Of a stretch of 5,524 nt of DNA, positions 4,657 through 5,524 are shown piece by piece. Under the pieces are notes generated by a model. It searched no databases and was not told the DNA's origin. It was given only the letters and a program-made list of their open reading frames with translations. The translations under genes and the position numbers were made by a program. Position 1 is the stretch's first letter, and every line of letters starts with the position of its first letter. Source of the DNA: Pseudomonadota bacterium (GTDB lineage Bacteria; Pseudomonadota; Alphaproteobacteria; Ferrovibrionales; Ferrovibrionaceae); contig JAJYTL010000228.1 in the NCBI GenBank assembly GCA_021793055.1, forward strand, positions 1 to 5,524, read 5' to 3'.

Positions 4657-5524
4657 TTGCCGGCGGCACGATGCGGATCAGGGTGATCTGGTTGCGCTTG
4701 CGCCGCAGCACCTCGAAGCGGAAATCCTCGATGGTGAAGCTCTGCCCGGCCTCGGGGATGATCTGCGCCTTGTCGATGACTAGGCCGGCGATGGTGGTGG
4801 CGACGTCGTCGGGCAGCGACCAGTCGAATTCCCGGTTCAGGTCGCGGATCGAAACCGTACCGTCGACCAGATAGCTGCCGTCGGGCTGGGCGCGGACGCC
4901 GCTCACCGTGCGGTCGTGCTCGTCGCGGATCTCGCCGACGATCTCCTCGACGATGTCCTCCAAGGTGACGAGGCCCTGCAGCGCGCCGTATTCGTCGACC
5001 ACCAGCGCGAGCTGGGCGCGGCGCTGGCGGAAGGCGGTGAGCTGCTCGCGGAGCGTCGTGGTCTCGGGTACGAACCAGGGCGCGGTCATGATCGCGGCGA
5101 CGTTGACCGCCTCGCTCCGCCCGTTTGCCGCGTGCAAGGCCCGGAGCAGGTCCTTCACGTGCAGGATGCCGACGATATTGTCGGGATCGTCGCGCCACAG
5201 CGGCAGCCGGGTATAGCCGGCGGCGAGCGCCTGGGCGACGATCTCGGCCGGCGGCAGATCGGCCTCCAGCGTCACCATGTTGCGGCGGTGGACCGTGACC
5301 TCCTCGACCTCGACCTCGTCGAGATCGAGGATCGAACCCAGCATGTCGCGCTCTTCCTTGATCATGGCGCCTTCGCGAACGTTGAGGTCGATGGCGCCGC
5401 GCAGCTCCTCGTGCGCCGCGCCCAACTGGTCGCCGCGGCGCACGTTGACGCGGAAGATCTTCAAGGTGAGCCGCACCACCGCCTGCACCGCGTGCACGAC
5501 CGGCGCCAGCACCGCGACCGCGGC
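4637..5524 (-). CDS. CBS-domain CorC/HlyC-type (CNNM-like) membrane protein, N-terminus outside window
   Basis: The visible 295 residues are the C-terminal part of a protein whose frame stays open to the right edge; family members run to about 420-440 residues. The missing part should be the DUF21/CNNM transmembrane domain, and the first visible residues (AVLAPVVHAVQAVVRLTLKIF) look like its last membrane helix. Next come an acidic linker (EERDMLGSILDLDEVEVEEV), two CBS domains (visible residues about 75-130 and 144-200, the second with LALVVDEYGALQGLVTLEDI) and a CorC_HlyC domain (about 211-288, DGSYLVDGTVSIRDLNREFD through FEVLRRKRNQITLIRI). CBS pairs bind adenosyl nucleotides, and the family is linked to Mg2+/Co2+ transport or efflux; the old name haemolysin is misleading. 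A GTG at 5512 lies mid-domain and is not a real start. It converges on bolA with 12 nt between the stops. Confidence 0.93.
   Translation of the reverse strand, partial: AAVAVLAPVVHAVQAVVRLTLKIFRVNVRRGDQLGAAHEELRGAIDLNVREGAMIKEERDMLGSILDLDEVEVEEVTVHRRNMVTLEADLPPAEIVAQALAAGYTRLPLWRDDPDNIVGILHVKDLLRALHAANGRSEAVNVAAIMTAPWFVPETTTLREQLTAFRQRRAQLALVVDEYGALQGLVTLEDIVEEIVGEIRDEHDRTVSGVRAQPDGSYLVDGTVSIRDLNREFDWSLPDDVATTIAGLVIDKAQIIPEAGQSFTIEDFRFEVLRRKRNQITLIRIVPPASRSDAA

Noticed and set aside
4590..5198. 202-residue - strand Arg-rich frame
   Set aside because: It is an out-of-frame shadow of the CBS/CorC_HlyC gene, with the low-complexity Arg/Gly/Ala composition typical of such shadows in GC-rich DNA.

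Overview
The window looks like chromosomal DNA from a high-GC alphaproteobacterium. Three things suggest this: the GC-rich codon use, a short BolA protein carrying the SHRHAGHAG segment, and a CNNM/CorC-type CBS protein next to it. The genus cannot be named from the sequence; a Rhodospirillales-like origin is only a guess.

Layout. Positions 1-899 hold no gene I can recognise. There is an AT-richer patch near 230-370 with a 10-nt direct repeat, then a 440-899 stretch open on both strands that may be gene debris. A small SnoaL/NTF2-like protein follows (900-1343, +). A 330-nt spacer with several inverted repeats leads to a two-gene alkylation-repair operon on the + strand: an Ada-N / AraC / AlkA fusion (1674-3221) and, 12 nt later, an O6-methylguanine methyltransferase (3234-3770). 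A gene-poor stretch of about 350 nt ends at a UUCG-loop terminator. That terminator serves a tRNA-Gly(GCC) on the - strand (4119-4193), which has its own promoter. To the right are bolA (4328-4624, +) and, tail to tail with it, the C-terminal two thirds of a CBS/CorC_HlyC protein (4637 to the right edge, -).

How the genes work together. The fusion protein has a complete Ada-type methyl-phosphotriester sensor (four Cys), an AraC DNA-binding domain and a full AlkA-type glycosylase with its catalytic Asp. The next gene supplies the suicide methyltransferase (Cys145). Together they contain every activity of the E. coli adaptive response in a different domain order: AlkA takes the place that the methyltransferase has in E. 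coli Ada. The fusion gene may regulate its own operon; an AAAGCG motif resembling the E. coli Ada box lies upstream of a TATAGT hexamer close to the start codon.

The tRNA separates two kinds of DNA. To its right is very GC-rich, tightly packed, housekeeping-like sequence. To its left is looser sequence with long gaps, an orphan gene and a repair cassette. This suggests, but does not prove, that the left side is accessory DNA joined at the tRNA 3' end. The strongest findings are the reshuffled Ada/AlkA-Ogt operon, its possible self-regulatory promoter and the structured spacer ahead of it. I did not find a clear, wholly new system.
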